A DNA stretch of 64,000 bases. It comes from Alectoria sarmentosa (taxonomy: Eukaryota; Ascomycota; Lecanoromycetes; Lecanorales; Parmeliaceae). The notes beneath the pieces were generated by a model that ran no database searches, was not told the origin of the DNA, and saw only the letters and a list, made by a program, of their open reading frames with translations. The stretch is from contig WOGZ01000051.1 of assembly GCA_009733775.1 (NCBI GenBank), positions 86,265 through 150,264 on the forward strand, written 5' to 3'. Each line of letters opens with the position of its first letter. Position 1 is the first letter of the stretch. The translations under genes were made by a program, and so were the position numbers. Shown here piece after piece: positions 33,432 through 44,263 of the stretch.

Positions 33432-34888
33432 TTATTTTTGGTCTCGTACAAAACCACCGCTGAATTTCCGGCGTGGGACTCCAATCTTACCTTTGACACC
33501 CAGTCGACCAGTGAGCCAGGATTCTCTGAGAGTTTTGCTTGCCTGGGAGGATTTGGGAGGGAGGATCGATCGGTTGTCTTGTAGGACACGGACATTGACG
33601 TTTCCGCGCTTGATGTCTTTGGGCGGCTTTGGTTCGAGATCAACGAATTTGCGCTTTTGGCTGACAGCGACTTTGCTGTTTGAGAATGGAAGTACTGGAG
33701 CGTAGACGGTTGGCTTTTCTGCGAGGATTTCCTTTGGAAGTAGTAGTGGTAGTGGAGTCTTTCCGGAGATTCTTGTTCTTGCAGGTGGGTTTCGGTTGTC
33801 GTCTTTGATGATTTGTGGGGATTCACCCGAGGACTCAGGCTCTTCGACAGGCATCTGATCGTCGGCTGCAATGTCTTTAGTCAAGGACCCTTTTACCCTC
33901 CGACTTTTGATTGACGGCTTGTCTTTGGATCGAGAATCCTTTGCTGACTTCGCTTGCAGTCTCAGGCGTTGATCATGGTTCCTGCGTTTAAATTTCTTTT
34001 CTGCTTCTTGCCTGCTTAAATCAGTCTCTGAGGTTTACCACTAGATAAAAGTAAACTCGACACATACCTTGCGGCAACCTTAGCCGCTTCCATTGCTGCT
34101 GTACGAGCCCCGTCAAAGCCCACTGATGCTGTGACTATCTCCGGCGTCTCATCCTCGCTTTCCCCATCATCTTCGGATGGGTCTTCTTGGGACCCTTCTC
34201 GGTCTTCGATAGCAGATGATAGAACCGATCCCGACACCTCCATATCCACACTGCCGAATCTTTTGTGAGTGGCCTTAGCAGCTACTAACAAGGGAATCTC
34301 TGGTTCCTTCCCAGGGGTGCTAATAACCGCCCCATTCCCGTTCCCAACCTCGATTCCTTCCGACTCTCTCATTCTTTCTTTTTGTGCCTTGACCTTTCTT
34401 GACCTCGTTGCGGTATCAACGTCTGGTTTCGCCTCGTCATGTGCTTCCAACACTTCGTCTTCTAAGTTCGGAATATGACTGGGCTTGTCAACGGCCATCT
34501 CTGTGGCCTTTTCCTCCATACCGTCATCGATAGTCTCATCTATAGTAGTTCCGGACGTCTGTAGAGAGATTGGATGGCTGCCATGCGTAGGAGGCTCTTG
34601 ATTTGGTTCATTGCGATCTAGTGCGTCGTACCCGTCGCCATTTGCAACTTTTGTAGACATCTTTCTGCTGGGCCTGCCTGGCTTGCTAGCACGGGAGGAA
34701 AGTGCTGCAACGCCATTCGATTTCGCTGGTCTCCCTCTCCTCTTTGTCACCGCCTGGGCTGGGGAATCTTCCGCTCCAACTTTGACCTTCCTCTTCTTCT
34801 CAAACACAAGGACTTGCGGGTACAGCTGTTTCGAGGGATGAGAGGAACCACTTGCCGGCGTGTTGTCTGTACTTCTTGTGGACACCAT
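33432..34888 (-). CDS. UTP16/Bud21-like U3 snoRNA-associated protein (probable)
   Basis: Predicted 466 aa from exons 34888-34068 and 34011-33432. The 56-bp intron has donor GTATGT and acceptor AGCAG, and it restores AR-QEAEKKFKRRNHDQ. The protein is highly charged with basic clusters (FEKKRKVKVG, TKRRGRPAKSNG), acidic Ser-rich runs (SQEDPSEDDGESEDETPEIV) and a long K/R helix. The C-terminal block SSQASKTLRESWLTGR with a following basic Gly-rich tail resembles the end of fungal Utp16 proteins. Utp16 binds U3 snoRNA in the small-subunit processome, acting in 18S rRNA maturation in the nucleolus. The long disordered part gives little support, so this is a probable call. The start MVSTRS was chosen; an ATG at 35017 is also in frame. 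Confidence 0.68.
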
Positions 34889-37176
34889 GCCTTGCTCAGC
34901 GGCTTGTTCTAGTTCAAGCTGTAGCTGCTGGTCCGCCCGGAAATTAAAAGCTGACTCAGTGGGACTTTTATCTGGGGAAAGTAAGGTAGCTGAGGAGGAT
35001 AAAAGTCTCGGATACATGAGTTTCTAGGTCCAACCCTGTCCGGGATGAGGTAATTGGTGGAGTAAATTTCGTAAAGTTCCGTGAGCGTTGCCAAGATTTC
35101 ATGAAGTTGAGGCAACTTTGCCGAGAGACCACGCTTAAGAGTCCGCATTTTATTAGCCCACCATGCCCGCTTTAACATATACGTCTCAGGTCAACCGTTC
35201 GATCGGATTGCTCGGTAACTTGCCAATGGACGGCCATCAGGACTATTCACATGCAACACGTCTAAGACAGCAGGCAAGGCAATCTGTCGTTGACTCTATT
35301 TGGGAAATTGTTGCGCGATCATGTAGCATCGACACATTCTTTCAAGTCCTGTCGCTCCTCGAGTATAAGACTATCTTTCACTATCTTTCTCCAACCCATT
35401 CCGTTCTGAAAATAGAGAAAGCCCCCCCCAAAAGCCGTCTATTTGGATCTCGAAATCCTTCCATCGTAGGTATGTCACTATGAGCTTTAGACGCTTGGTG
35501 CTGGGCTCTCCGCACGATTCTCGTTTGTTGTTTAGAGCAATGTGGTATTATTGCTTTGCAGTTTTCAAAGCAAGGTCTTATTTTCGACTCTCTTACCAAG
35601 CTCATAGGTCGCTCACTGTTTTCCTTAATTTTGTGCCCTCAAAGCTCTCGACGGTCAATCATTGACAACAGTTTTTCACTCCTGCAATGGCAGCGGTCTT
35701 GCACGAATCCAACCTTCGCGGATTACTGGACCCTGATTCTTTAGGTCCATCTTATGAGCGGCAAAAGACTGCGGTGCTCACTCCCGAAAAATCAAGGACT
35801 CGGCTACTCAGGCCCGTTCCCGGTGCCCCAGAACTCTAATGCTTTTGGCTCAGCATTCCTGCGTCTGTTTAAACAGCTTTTGATTTGAGAGATCTCGCAC
35901 TCTCGTAGCTCGTTAAAATATTGAAAGAAATTGAACACGCGGAATGTAATTAGCTCGTTGGTTCATTCAGTTTTGAATTAATCAAATGACGATAACAGTA
36001 TTCGAACAGCCTCATGTGTATTTCGACGCATTCGATTAAGGACTATGTTTTATTCCGGTTTTGATTTAAAATGATACATGTATGCTAGCAAGCTCTTTCA
36101 TGACTTACCGCTTACTGTATCTGTCAGAGCGTAGCTATGTGCGGGAGGCTTGAGTATTCGAGTCTTTTCAGGCATTCAGGTGCGGGAGTGGTTGCCATCA
36201 AAAGTCCTGCACCCGTGCTAGTGACAGCTCTAACCCTAGTTTCAGAAGGTAGCCCTGTAGCGAAAGGTCCTACAACGGTTTGAAGTCTTTTGCGCTTGAA
36301 TACTTGTGCCCTAGCGGGGCGGTTCCGAGATGCTGTCAGTCCCGCTTGGGAAATTCTTGCAATTTCGGACAGGCGGTTCCTGAACACCATGCCCGAGGCT
36401 CTAGGATTCGGTATTTCGGGGCCCTCACTCAACGTGTGTTCCGCGTGGATGTCGTTGGAAAAGAAGGAAGATGTAGCGACCCATCAATCGCCTGAAAGGG
36501 AGATAACGTCTCGAGCTGCTCTCATAAATCTGATTCCCCAGCCAGCATCGCATCCACTCATACATACGCCTAGATTAGCCACGAAGACCTTTCGTTTGCA
36601 GATACACTCGACTGCAAGCCTTAGTCGTTGAACATACCTAATCCCCACCCGCACTAACACAACCTACCAGACACCGGCACCATGCGCGAGCCACCATCAC
36701 CACCGTCCCAAACCTCATCGTCAACGCGAACCCCCTCTCTGCCACGCCTTTCGCCAAGCGCGACCTCAACCAGTGCGGCTGGTGCGCTTATCTAATCGCC
36801 AAGGGGACTTCCAACTTGCGAGAGCTATTCCGGCCGTTTCAATGGCCACAACATCTGCTCCTTGTGCGGCGGGACATGTGGTGATGGCGCTGCTGCCGCT
36901 GCTGACAATGAGTACGAAGGATGCCCTGTTGGTAGCGGCGCCGCGACATCGTCCTGTTGAGGGAAGATGCGGTTGTCTTTCTTGTTGTTGTTGTTGAGGT
37001 CTTAACGTTATTGTATTAATAGAAATCGCACGCTATCTTCTATGAAACCTAATATGAAATCTATGCTTGAGACACGAGAAGAATGTGTCTCTCAACCCTT
37101 TTTGAGGCTGATGCTTGCTTGAAGTAGTTCGCCTCAGCGGAGGGCATTCCAACCTCCAGCCTTGACTCGCTCAAAG
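34889..37176. other. 2.3-kb gene-poor stretch containing a secreted-peptide relic
   Basis: Apart from the frameshifted Cys-rich peptide (separate entry), nothing here is supported as a gene. A 102-codon - strand frame (36432-36124) and a 106-codon + strand frame (35163-35483) have no family signature. The part 35870-36110 is AT-rich. Confidence 0.45.
36682..36960 (+). pseudogene. Relic of a small secreted cysteine-rich peptide with a frameshift
   Basis: Two adjoining frames carry one plausible protein. The first ends with a secreted-like segment, a dibasic site and cysteines (LSATPFAKRDLNQCGWCAYL). One base further on, at 36816, the frame changes and continues as CESYSGRFNGHNICSLCGG, then TCGDG, an Ala-rich run, and ends SGAATSSC before a TGA. 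The KR site is placed as for Kex2 processing and the cysteine density fits effector-like or hydrophobin-sized peptides. The nearby ATG (36682) is in a third frame, so the N-terminus is also disrupted or lies in an unseen exon. Sequencing error is an alternative to true decay. Confidence 0.45.
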
Positions 37177-38481
37177 CTATGCTGCCTCCGAGTCCTTGTT
37201 CCCTCCACCCCACCTCTCATGGTGCACATCTAGGATCCTGGAGTAGTACCCATGCTTGCCATCAACGGCGTAGAGCTTCATCGCGAACGCCAAATCCTGT
37301 CCCGCACGATCGCTCAGCACAGCAGACAGCGTGGGGGAGAGTCCCTTGGCCTGTTCGACCTGCCGGACCACATCCACGTACTCTTTCGTCTCTCTGAAGT
37401 TCTCCTTCAGATTGTCGCGCAGAGGCATACCGGCATCACCGTACCACTCTGGCGGAGCCATCGAGGCTGGTGTCGGCATGAATCCCTTGAAGAAATGCAC
37501 CATTTCCCAAGGCCCAGTGTGAGAGAATTCCCAGTCGATGACCCCGACAACTTTGTAGTCGTCATCCACAAGGATATTCCAAGGAGCAAAGTCTGAATGA
37601 ATGAGAGGGAACGGGCCGTTATTTCGAAGGGGTATTTTCGCGGCGAGCTTCTTCAGTCTAGAAGGGAAGGCAAGGATTGAAGCTTCGAGCCGGCTGATTT
37701 TCTCTTCCGTGTCTTTGTTGTCTACTACCTTCCCTTTCGCCACCCGAATGCACGATTCTCTCACGCTTTCCAGGTTGGGAAATTGCGTTGCCTCTGCCCA
37801 AGCCTCCAGATACTCAGTGGCGGTATCGAAGGGCCCACCAAGCCCGGGAAGAGGGCCTATGTCGTAAGACCCATCCTGACGCCGTGTAAAGGTCCCAATC
37901 TTGGGAAACGTGAGGGAAGACATTTCTGTCTATCTCACTGTCAGCTTGACTATGGAACGGCAGTATAGAAATTGACTCACCTGGATGCTGGCTATATCGG
38001 CATAGAACGCTGTTCTTTGTCGTGAGGACATTGGTGCTTCATGGTCGAGGCTTGCCGCAGTGTTGCCAAGGAAGCATTCTAAGAGCATGAAAGATGCTCC
38101 AACGTTGTTCTGAGGGTCTGCGATGTAGCCGAACACTGTTGGCACAGGTATGCTGGTCTGCTCTTTCACTAGCTGCATGCAATCGACCTCTTCTTGAAGA
38201 ACACGAGCAAAGCCCTCGTTCGCTCTGGCTTCGCTTGATGCTATTCGAAATCTTGCAATCCAGCGCGTGCCGTTTTCGAAATTAACAATACGAATTAGAT
38301 TGCGCCCTCCCATTGTAGTCTGCGGGTCCATTGTGCAAGGCTCGTCATTATTAAGCTCTGAAGCATACTGGCAAAGAGCATCCCAGTTGATGCTGTCATG
38401 GAATGCATGCGCCTCCTCCGAGCGATAGAATGTCAAGATCCCCTCCCATTTGTAACCTCCGAAGTTGGCCCGGTGTGTCAT
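37177..38481 (-). CDS. Aminoglycoside-phosphotransferase-like (APH) kinase, copy B
   Basis: Predicted 417 aa from exons 38481-37981 and 37929-37177. The 51-bp intron is GTGAGT..GATAG. As in copy A (18546), the intron falls after an AS(I/R)(F)Q-type Gln codon and exon 2 begins TE(I/M)SS(L/I)TFPKIG. The catalytic loop LIHSDFAPWN keeps H-x-D-x4-N, and VIDWEFS supplies the metal-binding Asp. Shared segments with copy A include INWDALCQYAS, TMGGR, NGTRWIAR/SGTRWIAR, GPLPGLGGPF and the C-terminal LSDRAGQDLAFAMKLY-type block. The two genes are in opposite orientation about 18 kb apart and clearly diverged, so this is an old duplication. Substrate unknown. Confidence 0.9.
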
Positions 38482-39749
38482 GATGGTGACGGATCGTTGC
38501 CAAGCTGAAGTGAGGTGCCAATGAGGTCGAAGTAAGTGTAGATGAAGTCTCCTTCAGCTCGCGCTGAGGGAACCTCGTAACAATTAGCGTTTAAGCAGAT
38601 TCTTGAGATTGAGCTTTGCAAAGCATTATCTGCTAAAATTTGAAATTTCTTGTGAGATGGTAAATGAGAGCTTCGAAGGTTCCTGCCTTTCGTGTCGCTC
38701 CAGATTGCCAAGTCACCTTACCAGTATTTAAGTACTGACGCTCGTCAACAAGCGCGCGGCCTGTAATCGTCAATCGTCACTCATGTTCATATACCACGCC
38801 AAAAAAAATTCACGAGTCTTCTTAGGTGCATCAATAGCTGCAAGAAAAAGCGTTGAGTAGTGCTTCGCATCCCTAGGTCTCGGACCAGTGAAGGGTTATC
38901 AGCCGGATCAAAGGAGAATTGTGAAGCTTGAGATCTGTACCCCAAGCCAGAAATACACGGATGCAGGCCTGCTCCGCTTGATCTGAAGCCTGAAACGCGT
39001 CATTTCTAGCACGTCCTTAGAGCACAAGCCCAGTTTCTTGGGTTTCCAAGAGGCATCAAAGAATCATTATCCTAAAATCGAGATGTCAAATTACGTTTCA
39101 TGTGACCGAAATGTCTTGATAGCTGCTTCCTTCAGAGTCGAATGCGCTTGGAGGTAATCCGAGTGGTCTTCTAAGTCTTCGACGCCTGTAGTAGTCTCCA
39201 ATTGAGGAATATGATGATGTAATCACGCGCAACTTGACTCTTTCAGCAACGGCAGTCGTTGCATAGACGCAGCATGACTGGGTCGAAGAAAGGTGGTCCC
39301 TACATGAACTCAACACCTGGACCTCGATTGCATCGATGGGATCAATTGTAGCATTTGGGGACTTCGCTCCACAGAACAGGAGCGTCGCAATTGAGCAAAC
39401 ATATTCTTCCCGATGTTTTACAAAAAATCTCAGTCGGCCTTCTTCAATACTTTCGGGCAACGACCGTCGCTACCGATATCGCATGACTTCACCGTGAAGA
39501 TGCACTTTCCGGAGTGTTGGGACCAAAAGGCTCTTAATGGGTGCACTTGGCTTGAGGCGTTCTGCGCTTCTTGCTGGAGCGCCTAGTTGATTTGATGTCA
39601 TGTTTATACTAACCAGCAACCGCAAAATTTCAAGTCATTTTAGTTTCACTACCCGGCGCTCATATTCGCGAAATTCAAAACCACCACCACCACCACCTGC
39701 TTCGCGAACCCACGTGTAGATTCATAGACGAACCGTCTTCTTACCCACT
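38482..39749. other. Intergenic region, possible small - strand gene
   Basis: 1.27 kb between divergent genes. One 120-codon - strand frame (39460-39098) has a balanced composition and could be a small hypothetical gene, but lacks splice or family support. The last 100 bp include a CCACCACCACCACC run upstream of CTK3. Confidence 0.4.
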
Positions 39750-40595
39750 ATGGCCGACCCTTTCGAAGTACGCATGCGTTTCACCTCTCAACTCCAACAC
39801 CTCAACGCCTCCGTCAACTCCTCCCAAAAAGCCGCTCACTATGCCCTCAAGTACAGGGACATGGACGAGGACCTGCATTCATGCATCCTGGAGCAGCTAG
39901 AACGAGTATGTAGGTCTAGGTTTCCGTTCTGCATATCATATGAATGAAGGGCTAATGGGTTGGCTGTCAGAATTCTATGAACAACCGCGCAAATATAATG
40001 TACTTCATCGAGCACCTCTGCGACATGGCTCAGCGCGAAAACCACTTGGATTTCGTGCGCATGATGCAAAGGGATATACTGCGGGTTGTGGATGCTGTTG
40101 CACCTAGTGATGGGTCTGGGGCGGCGAATGTGAAGGTTGTGCGGAGGGTGAGTTCTACATTCCACTATTTTCCGGACGTAAACCGGCCTACAACTACTGA
40201 TACCGTGTGAGGAGTAGGTACTGGCAGGTCTCCAACAAAAATCCGTCCTCCTTCCAGATACCGTCCTCGAGATCGAAGCCGGCCTTGCCGAACGCGACGA
40301 CCTGACTAAAGACACTCACTCCGCCCTCAGCCCGATCTCGCCCAACTCCCAACAACCCCCACCTGACATGACCACGCATCCCGCGAAGCGGCTGGATAAG
40401 AGACAGATAGAGCAGAGGATAGAAGAGGATAGGGAGCGACATAAGCGGTTGAGGGAAAGCATTTGGGCCGTGGGAGAGGATGGGGACGGAGAGTTTGAGA
40501 GGCTGTGGGATGAGGCGAGTGAAATTGGGGAGGATGATTGGGGGGTTGCGGAGGAGGATGCAATCGAAAGAAGGGTGGCGGGGGAGGTGGAGTGA
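39750..40595 (+). CDS. CTD kinase subunit gamma (Ctk3-like)
   Basis: Predicted 236 aa from exons 39750-39905, 39971-40147 and 40218-40595; all joins are in frame. The N-terminal CID-like helical domain is diagnostic: DPFEVRMRFTSQLQHLNAS, then AAHYALKYRDMDEDLHSCIL, and NRANIMYFIEHLCDMAQREN across intron 1. The C-terminal part is charged and helical (DKRQIEQRIEEDRERHKRLRE). Ctk3 is the non-cyclin partner of the Ctk1 kinase and Ctk2 cyclin in CTDK-I, which phosphorylates Ser2 of the RNA polymerase II C-terminal repeat during elongation. The acidic terminus (EDDWGVAEEDAIERR) fits the family's second conserved block. The gene converges with the chloride channel gene downstream. Confidence 0.9.
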
Positions 40596-41303
40596 GGTTG
40601 AGTGGGGAGGAGTATTATACCCTGGAGCTATGGGCGTTTGGGTTTGGTTTGGAGGGCAATCTTAATAGAAAATGCCACGAAGAGGCTCCAAATCTGGAAA
40701 TGGCTATGAGGTGTGTCAAACTTGTATCGGGTAAAGGTAAAAGATCAACTGGGATATGGATTTGTGACTACGTTCATAACACATAAAACTTAATGCATCT
40801 GGGCTGCCTGTTCCGACGAAGGCTTGCAATCCCGGCTATTCATCATCTATTGGGTATCATGGTTATCCTTTCCCTAACGTACAGTTTACATATCCCTTCG
40901 AGTGTCCACAACGCATATAAGACTCCAACAACATACTCAAGTCATTAAGGCTACCCCCCCACAAGAGAAACCAAACATCTTAAGCCCTTAGGGCAGGTCG
41001 ATTAAGAGCTCGGACGACTGACGAACTCTGACTGGTTCGGAAGTCAAGCGTTCTCCTGCTGCAATGGACGATGCCGAAAGCTCAGGATGAGCGGCACCAT
41101 GTATCTTGGGCCTTGATAAAATGCAGCCATCTCGGGTTTGCAGCCTGCTTCCAAGAACCTCGCTTTAGCATACGTAGCCGGCATCCAGCAGGATAATTGC
41201 GGCTCTCATACGAGCTAATGGTTGAATGCGTTGCACGACAGTTCGGGCGGGTAAGCTAACCCAAAAGCTACCTAAGATTTTGGACGGACGTCGTATTTAG
41301 TCT
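40596..41303. other. Intergenic region between convergent genes
   Basis: 0.7 kb between the stops of CTK3 (+) and the chloride transporter gene (-). No gene or repeat recognised. Confidence 0.5.
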
Positions 41304-44023
41304 TCATCTCTCATCCTCTGGTATGTCTCCGTCGCTATCGTCCCTGTTCAGCAGGCCTCGAGATTCCCCTCCTTGCTCCTCCCTGAGCGCGCCACCACCC
41401 ATCTTATGTGATCCTTGTTCAGCGCTATCCAGCACGTACCAGATGTCTTTCTTAGTGAGGAGACCTTGAAGGGCGCCTCTGTCGCAAAACAAGACGTAGC
41501 GTAAGCCAAGCTTCGAGAACATGCTCAGTGTCAACTGGAGACTGCTCTTGCCGTTGAGCGTAATTGGCGTCTGGTCCATCCAGGGTCGCAGGTCTAATGT
41601 TGTATGAGTATCCGCACTAGGCTGATGGGAGAAGAAGACGTCGGTTGATGGCGGCAATTTTCGAGGCTCTGCAGCGGCAAGCCTGATTGCATAGATGAGC
41701 TCCGTGCGAGATATGTAGCCTAGCAGAATGTTATTCGTAGGCTCACTGATGACTGGAAAGCCTCGATATGGTCGAGCGACGAGCATGTCGTGGATAGACT
41801 GGATCGTATGGCCTGTAGCGGTAAGGACGGAAAGGTCTTGCATCTGGGTCATGATCTGTGAGACAGGGACATCTGGAACTGTTGATTCATCTCTGTTGTC
41901 CAAGAACGGGTATTCGTTGAAGTGAATCCAGGTCTCGTAGATACCACGTCTGCCAAAGGCATCCCCTACCCATTTACTTATCATGACGGCAATCATGATA
42001 GGCAAAACGTATGTCAAGGCACCTGTGAGCTCAAACATGATGACTACGATCGAGACAGTCATCCTCGTCACTCCGGCAAGAGCGGCTGCTGCGCCAATGA
42101 TCGCATACGTCCCTGGTGTGATGCAGGGTATGTCAGGCTCGCAAGCTGCGAAGATAAGCGCATTAGAATGGTTGCCTTGCCAGACTTGAACGATGATGCC
42201 AACTGCACGACCATAGAGAGCTCCAATAGCCATCGAAGGCAAGATGATGCCCGCAGGGATCTGCAAGCCAAAGGAAATTGAGGCGAGCAGGAACCCGACG
42301 GCGGATGCTTCAATCAACAGCACGATGACGCCCGCGTTCGCAGCTCCAGTCTTGCAAATACCCAGCTGATCATCAGTCAAATTTGCACATTCGGCAAACA
42401 GGGTATAGACCAACTCCGAAGACTGAGCTCTCATAAATTTGTTCGGAAAATTGACCACTGCGGTCAGAAAGGCGACGGCCAAAACTTCGAGGACAGGTTT
42501 ATTCGCCCATCGGGATGTCTTCCTCCATTTTGCAATCTTCATATTAAGCTTGATGAAAACCCCACCATACAAGCCTCCTATGATTCCAAGGATGGCGAAT
42601 GGAACCATCTCAAAGCCATGCCATCCGCTACTGTATGTGACCTGATAGAGAACCAGCTTTCCTGTTCGGAACGGGTTGAATGCTTGCAAGGTCACCGCTG
42701 CTACCATAGCGCAGACAAAACTCTGCCACATAGTCTTGTCAGGGAAGTAGTAGGACAATTGCTCCAGGCTGAACAAGACGCCCCCGATGGGTGATCCGAA
42801 AGCTACTGAAATTCCGGCCGCAGCAGCAGCGGAGAGGACCTCCCGTTTTCGTGCTTCGTTGTCGTTCAAGCTTGGGGATAGTTTCATTAGGAGGTTTGCG
42901 CAACAGCATGCCACATGGACCAAAGGTCCTTCTTTTCCCAACCACAGCCCGGATGCCACTGCTAGACACAATCCAAGAGACTTGACGACCAAAGTCCAGC
43001 CTCCCATGAAACGGCGAATGACAAATCCACCAAGTACGGTCTTAATCTCAGGTATTCCGCTATGTTTGGCATATGATGCAAAGTTCTGGACCAAAACGCT
43101 TGCACAAAACGCAAAGAGTATGGAGTACAGGATGTAGAAAATGTACTCGACAAGGAAACCTCCCGCAGCTGATTGCACATGGAGTGCAGCGCTCCATGAA
43201 GTCCAGCCCTGGCACTGAGCCAAAGATTCGTGTCCCCAACAGCAGAATCCTCTATTTAAGTAGAAACGGCCTCCTCCCTCACCTGTGCGACAATATCCGG
43301 TTTTAAGATCGGCAAGCCAATCACTAGCAACATCGATTCCGGCAGCAAGTATCCCTGATGCGACGCCCGTTGCTATCAGTATTATCCATATCTGACTGGC
43401 ATCGAGCATCTGCTGCGCATAGCCAAACAGTCCCGTTGCACTGGAATAGAGGTACTGAAGTCGTTGGCGTTCCTTCGTGTATTCAAAGATCCAATCGATG
43501 GCTGTCAGGTCATCATAGCCTACTCGCCGCCCAGGCCCCTCCGTGTACCAGTCTAAGGCAGAGCCATCCTTGCTATCGCCGAAAGCGAATCCGTCTCCAA
43601 CATGACCACTGCCAGCAGTCAGGGAGACGTCCGAGTCATTGTTCGAGGAAAGGTCTCGCAGTCTGCGACTTCTTGCGGTCGGTAGCGGTGCAGCTGGCAG
43701 AGTGTGCGGGCTGGCGCTTCGGGAGGATTGGTTTGAAGGTTGCGAGAGGAACTTTGGGAGTGCGAAGCCCGTCGCTCGCTTTGGTTTGCGTTTGAAGCTT
43801 GTGCTACATACTATCAGTCTTCGTTTCGAAGGGAAATGATAGATAAACCATACGGAGCTTTCCCATTGCCTTCCAAAGGATCATCAGCTAGCAGGGCATT
43901 GTCGAGGCTCAGATCGGCTTGCTCATAATCTTCGATGTCTTCTGCCGGGGCGTGCTCTGAGAGAGCCTGAGTAGCTGACGATGAGCTCCCAGAATCACGC
44001 AAACCCGGTGAAGGACCAGTCAT
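41304..44023 (-). CDS. ClC-3/Gef1-type chloride channel or Cl-/H+ antiporter
   Basis: Predicted 889 aa from exons 44023-43854 and 43803-41304; the 50-bp intron is GTATGG..TGTAG. About 190 N-terminal residues are cytosolic, followed by the CLC membrane domain and two CBS domains. CLC signatures include HSGIPEIKTVLGGFVI, GLWLGKEGPLVHVA with the gating Glu, and LQIPAGIILPSMAIGALYGR. WVGDAFGRRGIYETWIHFNE, just before the CBS pair, is characteristic of the ClC-3/4/5 and yeast Gef1 branch, which acts in endosome, Golgi or vacuole and supports copper and iron loading. CBS1 begins VSQIMTQMQDLSVL and CBS2 begins TLSMFSKLGLRYVLF. The start is uncertain: coding-like sequence continues in frame upstream to about 44164 without an ATG, so an unseen 5' exon is possible. 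Confidence 0.94.
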
Positions 44024-44263
44024 CCTGCTGAGAGACGTTCTGACATGCTGCCTTGGATAGAGGTTGACCGATGAATGCAATGTAGGCGTCTGCGATTGTG
44101 GCGTCAAGAGCGCGCCTTTCGCGGCGATGCTTCCGCTCAATTCAACGTCACCGATCCGATGTAACTAGTTTATTTTGACCGAAGATGCCGAGACAGCAGA
44201 GTTGTCAGACACTAGGTTCAAAACTTATTATGGCCGTGCGCTCAAAATGAACTGCAGAATACT

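Noticed and set aside
36124..36432. 102-codon - strand frame
   Set aside because: No motif, no signal peptide, no splice context; could be chance in gene-poor DNA.
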